A program made the position numbers and the translations under genes. 64,000 nt of DNA from Streptomyces sp. NBC_01244. Its GTDB lineage: Bacteria; Actinomycetota; Actinomycetes; Streptomycetales; Streptomycetaceae. The stretch covers positions 2,294,001 through 2,358,000 of the forward strand of contig NZ_CP108488.1 of NCBI RefSeq assembly GCF_035987325.1, given 5' to 3'. The notes beneath the pieces are model-generated. The model did no database searches, was not told the origin of the DNA, and saw only the letters and a list, made by a program, of their open reading frames with translations. Shown piece by piece: positions 26,203 to 34,256 of this stretch. Numbering within the stretch: the first letter of the stretch is position 1; every line of letters begins with the position of its first letter.

Positions 26203-26294
26203 GGTGACGAACCGATGGTCCGACTTGTGGCCCACCCTCGGCACACAGGGGACACAAGGGGCGATCCGGGTCGTTCCGCACTAGCCTCGGCGCC

Positions 26295-26597
26295 ATGACG
26301 ACCTTGCACCAGGAGCACCCCGCGCACGAGCACGCCCACGCCCACGGTCCGGCCTGCGGCCACCAGGCGGTCGAGCACGGAGACCACGTCGACTACGCGC
26401 ACGACGGGCATCTGCACCGCGAGCACTCCGGGCACTGGGACGAGTGCGAGCCCGCCGGGCACGCCCCGCACTCCGCCCACGAGCACGCCCACGGCGCGGA
26501 CTGCGGACACTCCTCGGTCCCGCACGGCGACCACGTCGACTACCTGCACGACGGGCACCGGCACGCGGAGCACGAAGACCACTACGACGACCACTGA
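26295..26597 (+). CDS. Histidine-rich putative metal-binding protein
   Basis: The 100-residue protein contains 28 histidines, 3 cysteines and many Asp/Glu. It consists of two tandem repeats, each with H-E-H-A-H, A-C/D-C-G-H and H-G-D-H-V-D-Y-x-H-D-G-H. It has no signal peptide or membrane helix. Such a composition suits zinc, nickel or copper buffering; the metal is not known. TAGCCT (26282-26287) lies 7 nt before the ATG with no ribosome binding site, suggesting a leaderless mRNA. I see no Zur-like box upstream. Confidence 0.8.
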   Translation: MTTLHQEHPAHEHAHAHGPACGHQAVEHGDHVDYAHDGHLHREHSGHWDECEPAGHAPHSAHEHAHGADCGHSSVPHGDHVDYLHDGHRHAEHEDHYDDH

Positions 26598-26719
26598 CCA
26601 CTGCCCACTGACGACCACCGACGAGCGCCGACGAGCGCTGACCGAACACGCCCTCCCCCCGGGCCGCCGCGACTGGCAGGATGCCGACAGCCCGTCACAG
26701 CGACCCGGGGAGACCGCGC

Positions 26720-27631
26720 ATGCCCGTCGAAGAGCCGTACCTCCTCCAGCCCGCGCCGGGGGTGTACGCCTACGTGCAGCCGGACGGCGGCTGGTGCCTC
26801 AACAACGCCGGCTTCGTGACCGGCGGCGGCCGGACCCTGCTCGTCGACACGGCGGCCACCGAACGGCGGGCGCTGGCCCTGCGTGCGGCGGTGCTGGCCG
26901 CCGGGGCGCCGCTCCCCCGCACCGTGGTCAACACCCACCATCACGGCGACCACACCTACGGCAACGGCGTGTTCGCCCCGGAGGCGCTGATCGTGGGGCA
27001 CCACAACGCACGCTCCGAGCAACTCGCGGCCGGGCACCAGCTGGAGATGATCTGGCCGGCGACCGACTTCGGCGCCGTGGACATCACCGCGCCCGATCTG
27101 ACCTACGGCGACCGGCTGACGCTGCACGTCGGGGAGACCGAGGTGCGGGTCCTGCACCCGGGTGTCGCGCACACCACGGGCGATTCCCTCGTGTGGCTGC
27201 CCGAGCAGCGGATCGTCTTCACCGGCGACCTGGTCTTCGCGGAGGGCACGCCGTTCCTGGCGATGGGCTCGCTGGCCGGTTCGCTGCGGGCGATGGAGCT
27301 GCTGCGCTCGCTCGGCGCGGAGACGGTCGTACCGGGACACGGGCCGCTGACGGATCCCGGCGCGTACGAGGCCACCGAGCGCTATCTGCGGTACGTGGCC
27401 GAGCTGGCCCGGGAGGGCCGCGCGAAGGGGCTGACCCCGCTGGAGGCCGCCCGGGAGGCCGACCTCGGGGAATTCGCCGCCTGGCGGGAGAGCGAACGGC
27501 TGGTGGCCAACCTGCACCGGGCCTACGCGGAACTGGCCGGGGAGCCCGAGGGGGTCCCGCTGGACATCCTCGCGGTGCTGCGGGACATGACGGTGATGAA
27601 CGGCGGGACCCCGATCCTCTGCCACGCCTGA
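26720..27631 (+). CDS. MBL-fold metallo-hydrolase
   Basis: The 303-residue protein has the metallo-beta-lactamase-fold metal motif N-T-H-H-H-G-D-H-T-Y-G near residue 77. Further ligands are at G-V-A-H-T-T-G-D near 150, F-T-G-D-L-V-F near 170 and P-G-H-G-P near 208. It would hydrolyse a thioester, lactone or ester; the substrate is not defined. GGGGAG precedes the ATG by 7 nt. It lies upstream of the phosphotransferase/acyl-CoA dehydrogenase pair but is separated from it by 179 bp that include an operator-like site. Confidence 0.87.
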   Translation: MPVEEPYLLQPAPGVYAYVQPDGGWCLNNAGFVTGGGRTLLVDTAATERRALALRAAVLAAGAPLPRTVVNTHHHGDHTYGNGVFAPEALIVGHHNARSEQLAAGHQLEMIWPATDFGAVDITAPDLTYGDRLTLHVGETEVRVLHPGVAHTTGDSLVWLPEQRIVFTGDLVFAEGTPFLAMGSLAGSLRAMELLRSLGAETVVPGHGPLTDPGAYEATERYLRYVAELAREGRAKGLTPLEAAREADLGEFAAWRESERLVANLHRAYAELAGEPEGVPLDILAVLRDMTVMNGGTPILCHA

Positions 27632-27740
27632 CGGGACGGGCGGGGGAACGCGAGGGGGCAGGGAGACGGCCGGAGGGGCGGGCCGGAAGGGCGGAGCGGG
27701 GGGGCGGAACCGAGGTCCCTTCGGCTCACGCACTGGACGG

Positions 27741-27759
27741 CATACCGACTGGTCGGCAT
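27741..27759. promoter_or_regulatory. TetR-type operator candidate upstream of phosphotransferase gene
   Basis: CATACCGACTGGTCGG contains the dyad CCGAC-TG-GTCGG. Closely matching 16-mers occur at 34205-34220 (minus strand) and 49689-49704. The site is 51-69 bp before the ATG, in the promoter zone. Confidence 0.55.
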
Positions 27760-27810
27760 CATGGGTCGCGATCGTTCCGTCGTCGTCAACTCCGTACGGA
27801 GGCGCGCACC

Positions 27811-28875
27811 ATGACCTCAGCCCCGGGCCCGGCCCCCTCCGCAGCCCCCTCCGGCCCGCGAGGCCTCGATCTGGAGCGGCTGCGGGGCCATCTCGACCGG
27901 GCGCGGCCGGGCCTCGTGGTCGGGCCACTGACCGGCCGGCTGATCGAAGGCGGCCGCTCGAACCTGACGTACGAGGTGGGCGACGGGAGCTCGCGCTGGG
28001 TGGTGCGCCGGCCGCCGCTGGGGCACGTACTGGCCACCGCGCACGACATGCGGCGCGAGCACCGGGTCATCGCGGCCCTGCACGGCACCGCGGTGCCGGT
28101 GCCCGAGCCGCTGCTGCTGTGCGAGGACGATGCCGTGCTGGGGGCGCCGTTCTACGTGATGGAGTACGTGGACGGGGTGCCGTACCGGACGGCCGGCGAG
28201 CTCGCGGCGCTCGGCCCCGAGCGGACCCGGCGCGCGGTGCTGGGCCTGGTGGACACCCTGGTCGACCTGCACGCGGTGGACCCGGAGGCGGTGGGCCTGG
28301 GCGACTTCGGGCGGCCCGAGGGCTTCCTGGACCGCCAGCTGCGCCGCTGGGGCAAGCAGCTCGCGGCCTCCCGGGGGCGGGAGCTCTCCGGGATCGACGA
28401 ACTGCACGGCTCCCTCGGACGCGCCCTGCCCGACTCCCCCGCGGCCACCGTGGTGCACGGGGACTTCCGGCTGGACAACGTGCTGATCGGCGGCGGCGGC
28501 GACCGGATCCGGGCGGTGCTGGACTGGGAGATGTCCACGCTCGGCGATCCGCTGACGGACCTCGGGCTGCTGGTGATGTACAGCTCCGACCTGGGGCTGA
28601 CCGACTCCCCGGTCAGCACGACCAGCGCGGCCCCCGGCCATCCGGCGCCCGCCGAGCTGATCGAGCGGTACGCGGCCCGCTCCGGCCGGGACGCCTCGCA
28701 GGTCTCCTGGTACACGGCCTTCGCCTGGTTCAAGCTCGCGGTGATCCTCGAGGGCATCCACTACCGCTACACGCTCGGGCAGACCGTCGGCTCGGGCTTC
28801 GACCGGATCGGCGAGCTGGTCCCGGTCTTCATCGAGCACGGTCTGACCACACTCCGGCAACCGCACGAAGGCTGA
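27811..28875 (+). CDS. APH-family phosphotransferase (ACAD10/11 kinase-domain-like)
   Basis: The 354-residue protein has the aminoglycoside phosphotransferase/choline kinase fold. The catalytic loop V-V-H-G-D-F-R-L-D-N-V-L-I is near residue 213 and the metal-binding L-D-W-E-M-S-T-L-G-D-P is near 236. An acyl-CoA dehydrogenase gene follows 9 bp later. In ACAD10/ACAD11 of animals and in the LvaA/LvaC pair of Pseudomonas levulinate catabolism, the same two activities phosphorylate and isomerise 4-hydroxyacyl-CoA. A similar role is inferred here. GGAGG lies 8 nt before the ATG. Antibiotic resistance is unlikely in this context. Confidence 0.85.
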   Translation: MTSAPGPAPSAAPSGPRGLDLERLRGHLDRARPGLVVGPLTGRLIEGGRSNLTYEVGDGSSRWVVRRPPLGHVLATAHDMRREHRVIAALHGTAVPVPEPLLLCEDDAVLGAPFYVMEYVDGVPYRTAGELAALGPERTRRAVLGLVDTLVDLHAVDPEAVGLGDFGRPEGFLDRQLRRWGKQLAASRGRELSGIDELHGSLGRALPDSPAATVVHGDFRLDNVLIGGGGDRIRAVLDWEMSTLGDPLTDLGLLVMYSSDLGLTDSPVSTTSAAPGHPAPAELIERYAARSGRDASQVSWYTAFAWFKLAVILEGIHYRYTLGQTVGSGFDRIGELVPVFIEHGLTTLRQPHEG

Positions 28876-28884
28876 GGAACCCCC

Positions 28885-30123
28885 ATGGATTTCGCATTCG
28901 ACGCCCGCACCGAGGAACTCCGCGGACGGCTCCTCGCGTTCATGGACGAGTACGTCTACCCGGCGGAAGCCGTCGCCGCCGAGCAGCGCGCGCGGCTGGC
29001 CTCGCCCTGGGACACCCCGGCCGTGTTCGGTGAACTGAAGGCCGAGGCGCGCCGTCAGGGGCTGTGGAACCTCTTCTTCACGAACCAGCACAGCTCGCCG
29101 GACCATGAGTACGGCGCCGGGCTGACCAACCTCCAGTACGCCCCGCTCGCCGAGATCACCGGACGCAGCCCGCACCTGGCGCCGACGGCGACGAACTGCG
29201 CGGCTCCGGACACCGGGAACATGGAGCTGCTCTCGCAGTTCGGGAACGAGGCGCAGAAGAAGCAGTGGCTGGAGCCGCTGCTGGCCGGGGAGATCCGGTC
29301 CGCGTTCGCGATGACCGAGCCGGAGGTGGCCTCCTCGGACGCCACGAACATCGAGACCCGCATCGAGCGGTCCGCGAGCGGCGACGAGTACGTGATCACG
29401 GGCCGCAAGTGGTTCATCTCCGGTGCCATGAACCCGGACTGCAAGATCTTCATCGTCATGGGCAAGACCGACCCCGGGGGCGCCGACCCGCGCCGCCAGC
29501 AGTCCATGATCCTGGTGCCCCGGGACACTCCGGGCGTCGAGATCCGGCGCGCGATGACCGTGTACGGGTACGAGGACCACGACCACGGCGGGCACGCCGA
29601 GGTCGTCTTCGACGGGGCCCGGGTCCCCGCGGGGAACCTGATCGGCGAGGAGGGCGGCGGGTTCGCCATCGCCCAGGCCCGCCTCGGGCCGGGGCGGATC
29701 CACCACTGCATGCGGCTCATCGGCATGGCGGAGCGGGCCATCGAGCTGATGTGCCGGCGCGCGGTGGGACGTACCGCCTTCGGCAAGGAGCTGGCCGCGC
29801 AGGGCGTCGTACAGAACTGGATCGCGGACGCCCGGGTCACCGTGGAGCAGCTGCGGCTGCTGGTGCTGAAGACGGCCTGGCTGATGGACACGGCGGGCAA
29901 CCGGGGCGCGCACACCGAGATCCAGGCGATCAAGATCGCGACCCCGCGGGCGGTGGTGCGGATCCTGGACGACGCGGTGCAGTTGCACGGCGCGGGCGGG
30001 GTGAGCCAGGACTTCCCGCTGGCCGAGCTGTGGGCGGCGGCGCGGACGCTGCGGCTGGCGGACGGGCCGGACGAGGTGCACCAGCGCTCGCTCGCGCACC
30101 GGGAGCTGAAGCGGTACCGGTAG
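28885..30123 (+). CDS. Acyl-CoA dehydrogenase family protein (ACAD10/11-like)
   Basis: The 412-residue flavoprotein has the ACAD domains in order. The FAD-binding F-A-M-T-E-P-E-V-A-S-S-D near residue 144 and W-F-I-S-G-A near 177 are followed by the C-terminal helical domain with Q-L-H-G-A-G-G-V-S-Q-D near 366. It pairs with the upstream phosphotransferase, probably as one operon. Family knowledge suggests it acts on phosphorylated 4-hydroxyacyl-CoA or on a long/branched acyl-CoA; the choice is inference. A GC-rich tract with runs of G follows the stop. Confidence 0.9.
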   Translation: MDFAFDARTEELRGRLLAFMDEYVYPAEAVAAEQRARLASPWDTPAVFGELKAEARRQGLWNLFFTNQHSSPDHEYGAGLTNLQYAPLAEITGRSPHLAPTATNCAAPDTGNMELLSQFGNEAQKKQWLEPLLAGEIRSAFAMTEPEVASSDATNIETRIERSASGDEYVITGRKWFISGAMNPDCKIFIVMGKTDPGGADPRRQQSMILVPRDTPGVEIRRAMTVYGYEDHDHGGHAEVVFDGARVPAGNLIGEEGGGFAIAQARLGPGRIHHCMRLIGMAERAIELMCRRAVGRTAFGKELAAQGVVQNWIADARVTVEQLRLLVLKTAWLMDTAGNRGAHTEIQAIKIATPRAVVRILDDAVQLHGAGGVSQDFPLAELWAAARTLRLADGPDEVHQRSLAHRELKRYR

Positions 30124-30193
30124 CCTCCGGCGGGCGGGGCGGGCGGGGCGGGCGGGCGGGGCGGGGACTTCGGTCCCGCGGGACCGGACCTTT

Positions 30194-30209
30194 AGTGGTC
30201 CAGACCACT
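30194..30209. promoter_or_regulatory. DasR-like (dre) site before the acetate transporter
   Basis: AGTGGTCCAGACCACT differs at one central base from the palindromic dre consensus A-C/G-TGGTCTAGACCA-C/G-T bound by the GntR repressor DasR. A TATATT -10 box is at 30222-30227, so the site overlaps the -35 region and would repress. Confidence 0.65.
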
Positions 30210-30260
30210 TGGGAAGTCCGATATATTCGGTATTTCCCCCAAGTGAAAGTGCCCTTCGCC

Positions 30261-30896
30261 ATGCCCAGCTCCACCCTGGCCCCCGCCGCCGCGCCGCACG
30301 CCACGGCCTCCCCCGTCACCGCGTCCGCGGCTCCGTCGGCAAGGGTCGCCAATCCCGGCCCGCTCGGCCTGGCGGCGTTCGCCCTCACCACCTTCGTGCT
30401 CAGCCTCTTCAACTCGGGGCTGATCTCGAACGCGGCGCTCAGCGCCGTCGTACTGCCGCTGGCGCTGTTCTACGGCGGCCTCGCGCAGTTCGTCGCGGGC
30501 GTCATGGAGTTCCGCCGCGGCAACACCTTCGGGACCACGGCGTTCGTCTCGTACGGCGCGTTCTGGATGTCCTTCGCCGGCTACGTGAAGTTCGTCGTCC
30601 CGACGCTGCCGGCCGACCAGGCGCACGTGGCGACCGGCTGGTTCCTCGTGGCCTGGTTCATCTTCACGGCGTACATGTCGATCGCCGCCATGAAGCTGGA
30701 CGTCGCCCACCGCGTGCTGTTCGTCTCGCTGGCGCTGACCTTCCTGTTCCTCGCTCTCGGCGACCTGGCGCAGAGCACGGCGCTGGGCCACACCGGCGGC
30801 TTCCTCGGCCTCTTCACCGCGGGCGTCGCCTGGTACATCTCCTTCGCCGTGGTCGCCAAGGAGACCTGGGGCCGCGAGGTCGCACCGCTCGGCTAG
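30261..30896 (+). CDS. Acetate uptake transporter (GPR1/FUN34/YaaH family)
   Basis: The 211-residue protein has a 30-residue Ala/Ser-rich cytoplasmic leader and then the family signature N-P-G-P-L-G-L-A-A-F near residue 32. Six membrane helices follow. The family carries acetate or succinate with protons. There is no strong ribosome binding site before the ATG. GTG codons 12 and 18 bp upstream are possible alternatives. The gene is monocistronic and carries a DasR-like site in its promoter. It converges on the TetR gene. Confidence 0.9.
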   Translation: MPSSTLAPAAAPHATASPVTASAAPSARVANPGPLGLAAFALTTFVLSLFNSGLISNAALSAVVLPLALFYGGLAQFVAGVMEFRRGNTFGTTAFVSYGAFWMSFAGYVKFVVPTLPADQAHVATGWFLVAWFIFTAYMSIAAMKLDVAHRVLFVSLALTFLFLALGDLAQSTALGHTGGFLGLFTAGVAWYISFAVVAKETWGREVAPLG

Positions 30897-30940
30897 TCCG
30901 TTGCGGCCCGGCCCCGTGCTCGCTACGGGCCCCGTGCTCG

Positions 30941-31549
30941 CTACGGGCGCAGCGCCCGCATCAGCAGGTCCGCGAGGTGGTCGGCCACCTGCTGCGGGGT
31001 GAGCGGGCCGTCCTCGTGGTACCAGGTCGACAGGTGGTGGACGGAGCCGAAGTGGTAGTCCACCACCAGGTCGGCCGGGGTGGCGTCGGAGAAGACCCCG
31101 GTCCGCTGGCCCTCCTCGACCAGGGCGCGGAAGCGCTCGTGGTAGCGCCGGCGCTCCGCCCGGACCTGCTTGAACTTCTCCGGGCTCAGCTGGTGCATGG
31201 AGCGGAAGAAGATCGCCGCGTCGTCCAGGTTCTCGATCGTGGTGACCACCACGTCGGCGGCCGCGGCCCGCAGCCGCTCCTCCACGGGTGCGCCGGAACC
31301 GGCCACCGCGTCGAGCCGCTGCTGCTGGAGCCGCAGCATGCGCGCGTACACCTCGTGCAGCAGATCGTCCTTGGATCCGAAGTAGTGGTAGAGCGCGCCC
31401 TTGGTGACCCCGGCCGCCTCGACGATCTCCTGGACCGAGGTGCGGTCGTAGCCCCGCTCGGCGAACAGCCTGGTCGCGACGGCGAGCAGCCGGCGCGGTA
31501 CCGGGGCCTCGTGCGCCCCGACGGTCTCCGTCGTGGTCTTGGCGGCCAT
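30941..31549 (-). CDS. TetR/AcrR regulator of the acyl-CoA ligase/SDR operon
   Basis: The 202-residue protein has an N-terminal helix-turn-helix (T-S-V-Q-E-I-V-E-A-A-G-V-T-K-G-A-L-Y-H-Y-F near residues 37-57) and a helical ligand-binding domain similar to those of KstR2-like lipid regulators. It is the third gene after the SDR and the acyl-CoA ligase on the minus strand, 64 bp after the ligase. GGGAGG lies 9 nt before the ATG. An operator-like sequence upstream of the SDR gene recurs before the phosphotransferase operon, so it may control both; this is inference. Confidence 0.85.
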   Translation of the reverse strand: MAAKTTTETVGAHEAPVPRRLLAVATRLFAERGYDRTSVQEIVEAAGVTKGALYHYFGSKDDLLHEVYARMLRLQQQRLDAVAGSGAPVEERLRAAAADVVVTTIENLDDAAIFFRSMHQLSPEKFKQVRAERRRYHERFRALVEEGQRTGVFSDATPADLVVDYHFGSVHHLSTWYHEDGPLTPQQVADHLADLLMRALRP

Positions 31550-31613
31550 GGCTGTCGCCTCCCTTTCGTGGTCCTCGCGTGTGCGGTCCCGTGCGGACGC
31601 GGTCCGGCCGTTT

Positions 31614-33347
31614 TCAGCCGTGGTCACGTATCCGCAGTTCCCGTCGCAGGATCTTGCCACTGGTCGTCTTCGGAAGGACAGGCAGGATCTCCACACGGCG
31701 CGGGTATTTGTACGCGGCGAGGCGCTCGGCGCAGTACGCGGACAGTTCCGCCGGGTCGGCCTCGGCGCCGGGGCGCAGGCTGACGTAGGCCTTCACGCTC
31801 TCCCCGCGGTAGGGGTCCGGGATGCCGACGACGGCCGCCTCGCGCACGGCGGGGTGGGTGTAGAGCACGTCCTCCACCTCGCGCGGCCAGACCTTGAAAC
31901 CGGAGGCGCTGATCATGTCCTTCTTGCGGTCGACCACGTAGAGCCAGCCCTCGGGATCCATGAACCCGACGTCTCCGGTGCGCAGTTCGCCGTCCGGGAA
32001 GGCCTTGGCGGTGTCCTCGGGCAGGCCCCAGTAGCCGGGTACGACCTGCGGTCCGCGTACGGCTATCTCCCCGGTCTCGCCGAAGGGCACCTCGGCGCCG
32101 CTCTCGTCGAGGATCCGTACGAGGGTGTCGGCGCCGGGCACGCCCACGGAGAGGGTGCCCGAGGCCGGGTCCACGGGGGCTTCGCGGTGCACCGGCACGG
32201 AGGCGCAGGGGGCGGTGCACTCGGTGAGGCCGTAGCCGTTGCGCAGGTAGAAGCCGTAGGCGGCGCGCAGGCGTTCGACCAGGGCGGGCGGCAGCGGGGC
32301 GCCGCCGGAGGAGAGCACCTGGAACGAGGCGAAGTGGTCCGAGGTGGCCCCGGGGTGGGCGGCGAGCGCCATGAAGGCGGTGGCCGGGCCCACGGCGTAG
32401 GCGGGGCGGTGTTCGAGGAAGGCGTCGAGGACGGCTCCGGCGTCGAAGCGGTGGGCGAGGACGAGGGTGCCGGCGTTGGTGAAGCAGGCGGCGAGCTCGC
32501 ACACCATGCCGGTGATGTGGAAGAGCGGGGCGAGCGCGAAGTAGCCGGCGCCTTCGGGGAGGGGGTGGCCGGTGACCTGGCGCACGGCGTTGTGGGTGAG
32601 CGCGCCGTGGGGGTTCATGGCGCCCTTGGGCGTGCCGCTGGTGCCGGAGGTGTAGCTGATGAGGGCGGTGTCGGCGGCCGTGAGCTCCGGGTCGGGCGGG
32701 GCGGGGTGGCCCCGGCGGGCCACGGTGTGCAGGTCGGCGGCGTCGGCCGCCTGCTCCGGGCGGCCCGGCGTGAGGACCCGTACGTCGTCGCGGGTCTGGA
32801 AGTCCAGGTCGCAGGCGGTCAGGACGGTGCGTACGGCGGTCTCCCGCGCGGCCCCGCGCAGGTACGCGGACCAGGCGCGGGCCTCGCAGACCAGGGCGGT
32901 GGCCCCGGAGTCGCGCAGGATGTGGCCGACCTCGCCGGACTTGTACATGGGGTTGAGCGGGACCACGACCGCCCCGGCCTTCCAGGCGGCCAGGACGGCC
33001 AGCACGAAGTGCGGGGTGTTCTGGAGCATGACGGCGACGCGGTCCCCGCGGCGGGTGCCGTTCGAGGCGAGGTGGCCGGCGAGGGAGTCGGAGAGCGCGT
33101 CGGCCTCGGCGTAGGTCAGGCGGCCGTCGAAGTAGGCCAGCGCGGTGTGCCCGGGGGCGCGGGCGACCGCGGCGCGGAAGGCGTGGAGCACGCTGGGCGG
33201 GGGCGTGATCGGGGCCCGCTGGACCGGGCTGAGCAGGCCGAGCCAGGGCTTGGCGGCGTAACGGGAGGGCTGCGGCGCGGGGGCGGAGGAGGCCGGGGGC
33301 ACGGGGTCCGCGGTCACCGGGACCGGGGTCACCGGGTCCGCGGTCAC
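31614..33347 (-). CDS. Acyl-CoA synthetase (AMP-binding)
   Basis: The 577-residue ligase activates a carboxylic acid with ATP and CoA. The P-loop Y-T-S-G-T-S-G-T-P-K-G is near residue 228, and R-T-G-D-V-G-F near 452 and V-D-R-K-K-D-M-I-S near 465 follow. The catalytic lysine lies in T-T-S-G-K-I-L-R-R-E near 565. All adenylation motifs are intact. The GTG at 33347 overlaps the SDR stop by 4 bp. The first 45 residues are Pro/Val/Ala repeats (V-T-x-D-P-V) with no conserved function. It is probably a medium- or long-chain fatty acid ligase; the substrate is not determined. Confidence 0.9.
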   Translation of the reverse strand: MTADPVTPVPVTADPVPPASSAPAPQPSRYAAKPWLGLLSPVQRAPITPPPSVLHAFRAAVARAPGHTALAYFDGRLTYAEADALSDSLAGHLASNGTRRGDRVAVMLQNTPHFVLAVLAAWKAGAVVVPLNPMYKSGEVGHILRDSGATALVCEARAWSAYLRGAARETAVRTVLTACDLDFQTRDDVRVLTPGRPEQAADAADLHTVARRGHPAPPDPELTAADTALISYTSGTSGTPKGAMNPHGALTHNAVRQVTGHPLPEGAGYFALAPLFHITGMVCELAACFTNAGTLVLAHRFDAGAVLDAFLEHRPAYAVGPATAFMALAAHPGATSDHFASFQVLSSGGAPLPPALVERLRAAYGFYLRNGYGLTECTAPCASVPVHREAPVDPASGTLSVGVPGADTLVRILDESGAEVPFGETGEIAVRGPQVVPGYWGLPEDTAKAFPDGELRTGDVGFMDPEGWLYVVDRKKDMISASGFKVWPREVEDVLYTHPAVREAAVVGIPDPYRGESVKAYVSLRPGAEADPAELSAYCAERLAAYKYPRRVEILPVLPKTTSGKILRRELRIRDHG

Positions 33348-34108
33348 CGGGTCTCCCACTTGCGCTGGAGGTGGTTCATGCCGCTCAGCCAGCGGTCCGG
33401 CTCGGTGGCGCGGGACGCGTAGAAGTCCGCGACCTCGGGGTGCGGGAGGATCAAGAACCGGCCCTTCTCCATGCCGTCGAACAGTGCGTCCGCGACCGCT
33501 TCCGGCTCGATCGCGGTCGGCGCGAGGACCAGCTCGCCCGCCGATCCGGCGGCGGTGAGCATGTCGGTCCGGACACCCTGCGGGCAGATGGCGTGGACCC
33601 GGAGCCCGCGGTGGCGGTAGGTCAGCGAGAGCCATTCCGCGAAGGCGAGCGCGCCGTGCTTGGTGACACTGTACGGGGCCGCTCCGATCATGGTCAGCAG
33701 CCCGGCGGCCGAGACGGTGGACACGAACCGGCCGGTCCCGCGCTCCAGCCAGTCGGGCAGCAGCAGCCGGGCGGCGCGGACGTGGGCCATGACGTTGGTG
33801 TCCCAGGCCGCCTCCCAGACGGCCTCGTCGGCGAAGGCGTCGCCGCCGGAGGCGAGGCCCGCGTTGGCGCAGTAGACGTCCACGGTGCCGCCGAGCGCCT
33901 CACGGGCCTCCGCGACCACGGCCGAGGCGTCGCCGGGCACCGCGACGGCGCGGGCGCCGATCGCGTCGGCGACGGAGGCGGCCTTGGCGGGGTCGAGGTC
34001 GTTGACCGCGACGGTGGCCCCCTCGGCGGCGAAGCGGTGGGCGAGGGCGGCTCCGATGCCGCCGCCCGCGCCGGTGACGACGACTCGCTGGTCCTGGAAC
34101 GCGTTCAC
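33344..34108 (-). CDS. Short-chain dehydrogenase/reductase
   Basis: The 254-residue SDR has the cofactor motif T-G-A-G-G-G-I-G-A-A near residue 13 and D-L-D-P near 38, pointing to NAD. It also has N-A-G near 88 and the catalytic Y-S-V-T-K-H-G near 155. It probably oxidises a hydroxyacyl or alcohol intermediate. It is the first gene of a coupled operon with the acyl-CoA ligase and the TetR regulator. The GTG start has AAGGGCGGA upstream. Confidence 0.9.
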   Translation of the reverse strand: MNAFQDQRVVVTGAGGGIGAALAHRFAAEGATVAVNDLDPAKAASVADAIGARAVAVPGDASAVVAEAREALGGTVDVYCANAGLASGGDAFADEAVWEAAWDTNVMAHVRAARLLLPDWLERGTGRFVSTVSAAGLLTMIGAAPYSVTKHGALAFAEWLSLTYRHRGLRVHAICPQGVRTDMLTAAGSAGELVLAPTAIEPEAVADALFDGMEKGRFLILPHPEVADFYASRATEPDRWLSGMNHLQRKWETR

Positions 34109-34204
34109 GGGTCCGCCCTTCGTGTGGTGGTGCCTTGGTTGCCCCGGCGCCCTGCGTGCCTGCGCCGCCTGGGTGCCTGCGCCGTCTGCCGGATCACGGG
34201 CAGA

Positions 34205-34220
34205 CTAACCAGTCGGTATG
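34205..34220 (-). promoter_or_regulatory. Operator candidate upstream of SDR/ligase/TetR operon
   Basis: On the minus strand this reads CATACCGACTGGTTAG, identical in 14 of 16 positions to the site at 27741-27756. It sits about 100 bp before the SDR start and 37 bp before the divergent NamZ-like start, so it could affect both. Confidence 0.5.
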
Positions 34221-34256
34221 TCCCGGCGGAAGGGTGCGGAGCCCTACTTTGGCGCG

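Noticed and set aside
27811..28875. Aminoglycoside resistance kinase
   Set aside because: The APH fold is present, but the acyl-CoA dehydrogenase partner and lipid-type context fit the ACAD10/11 kinase domain better.
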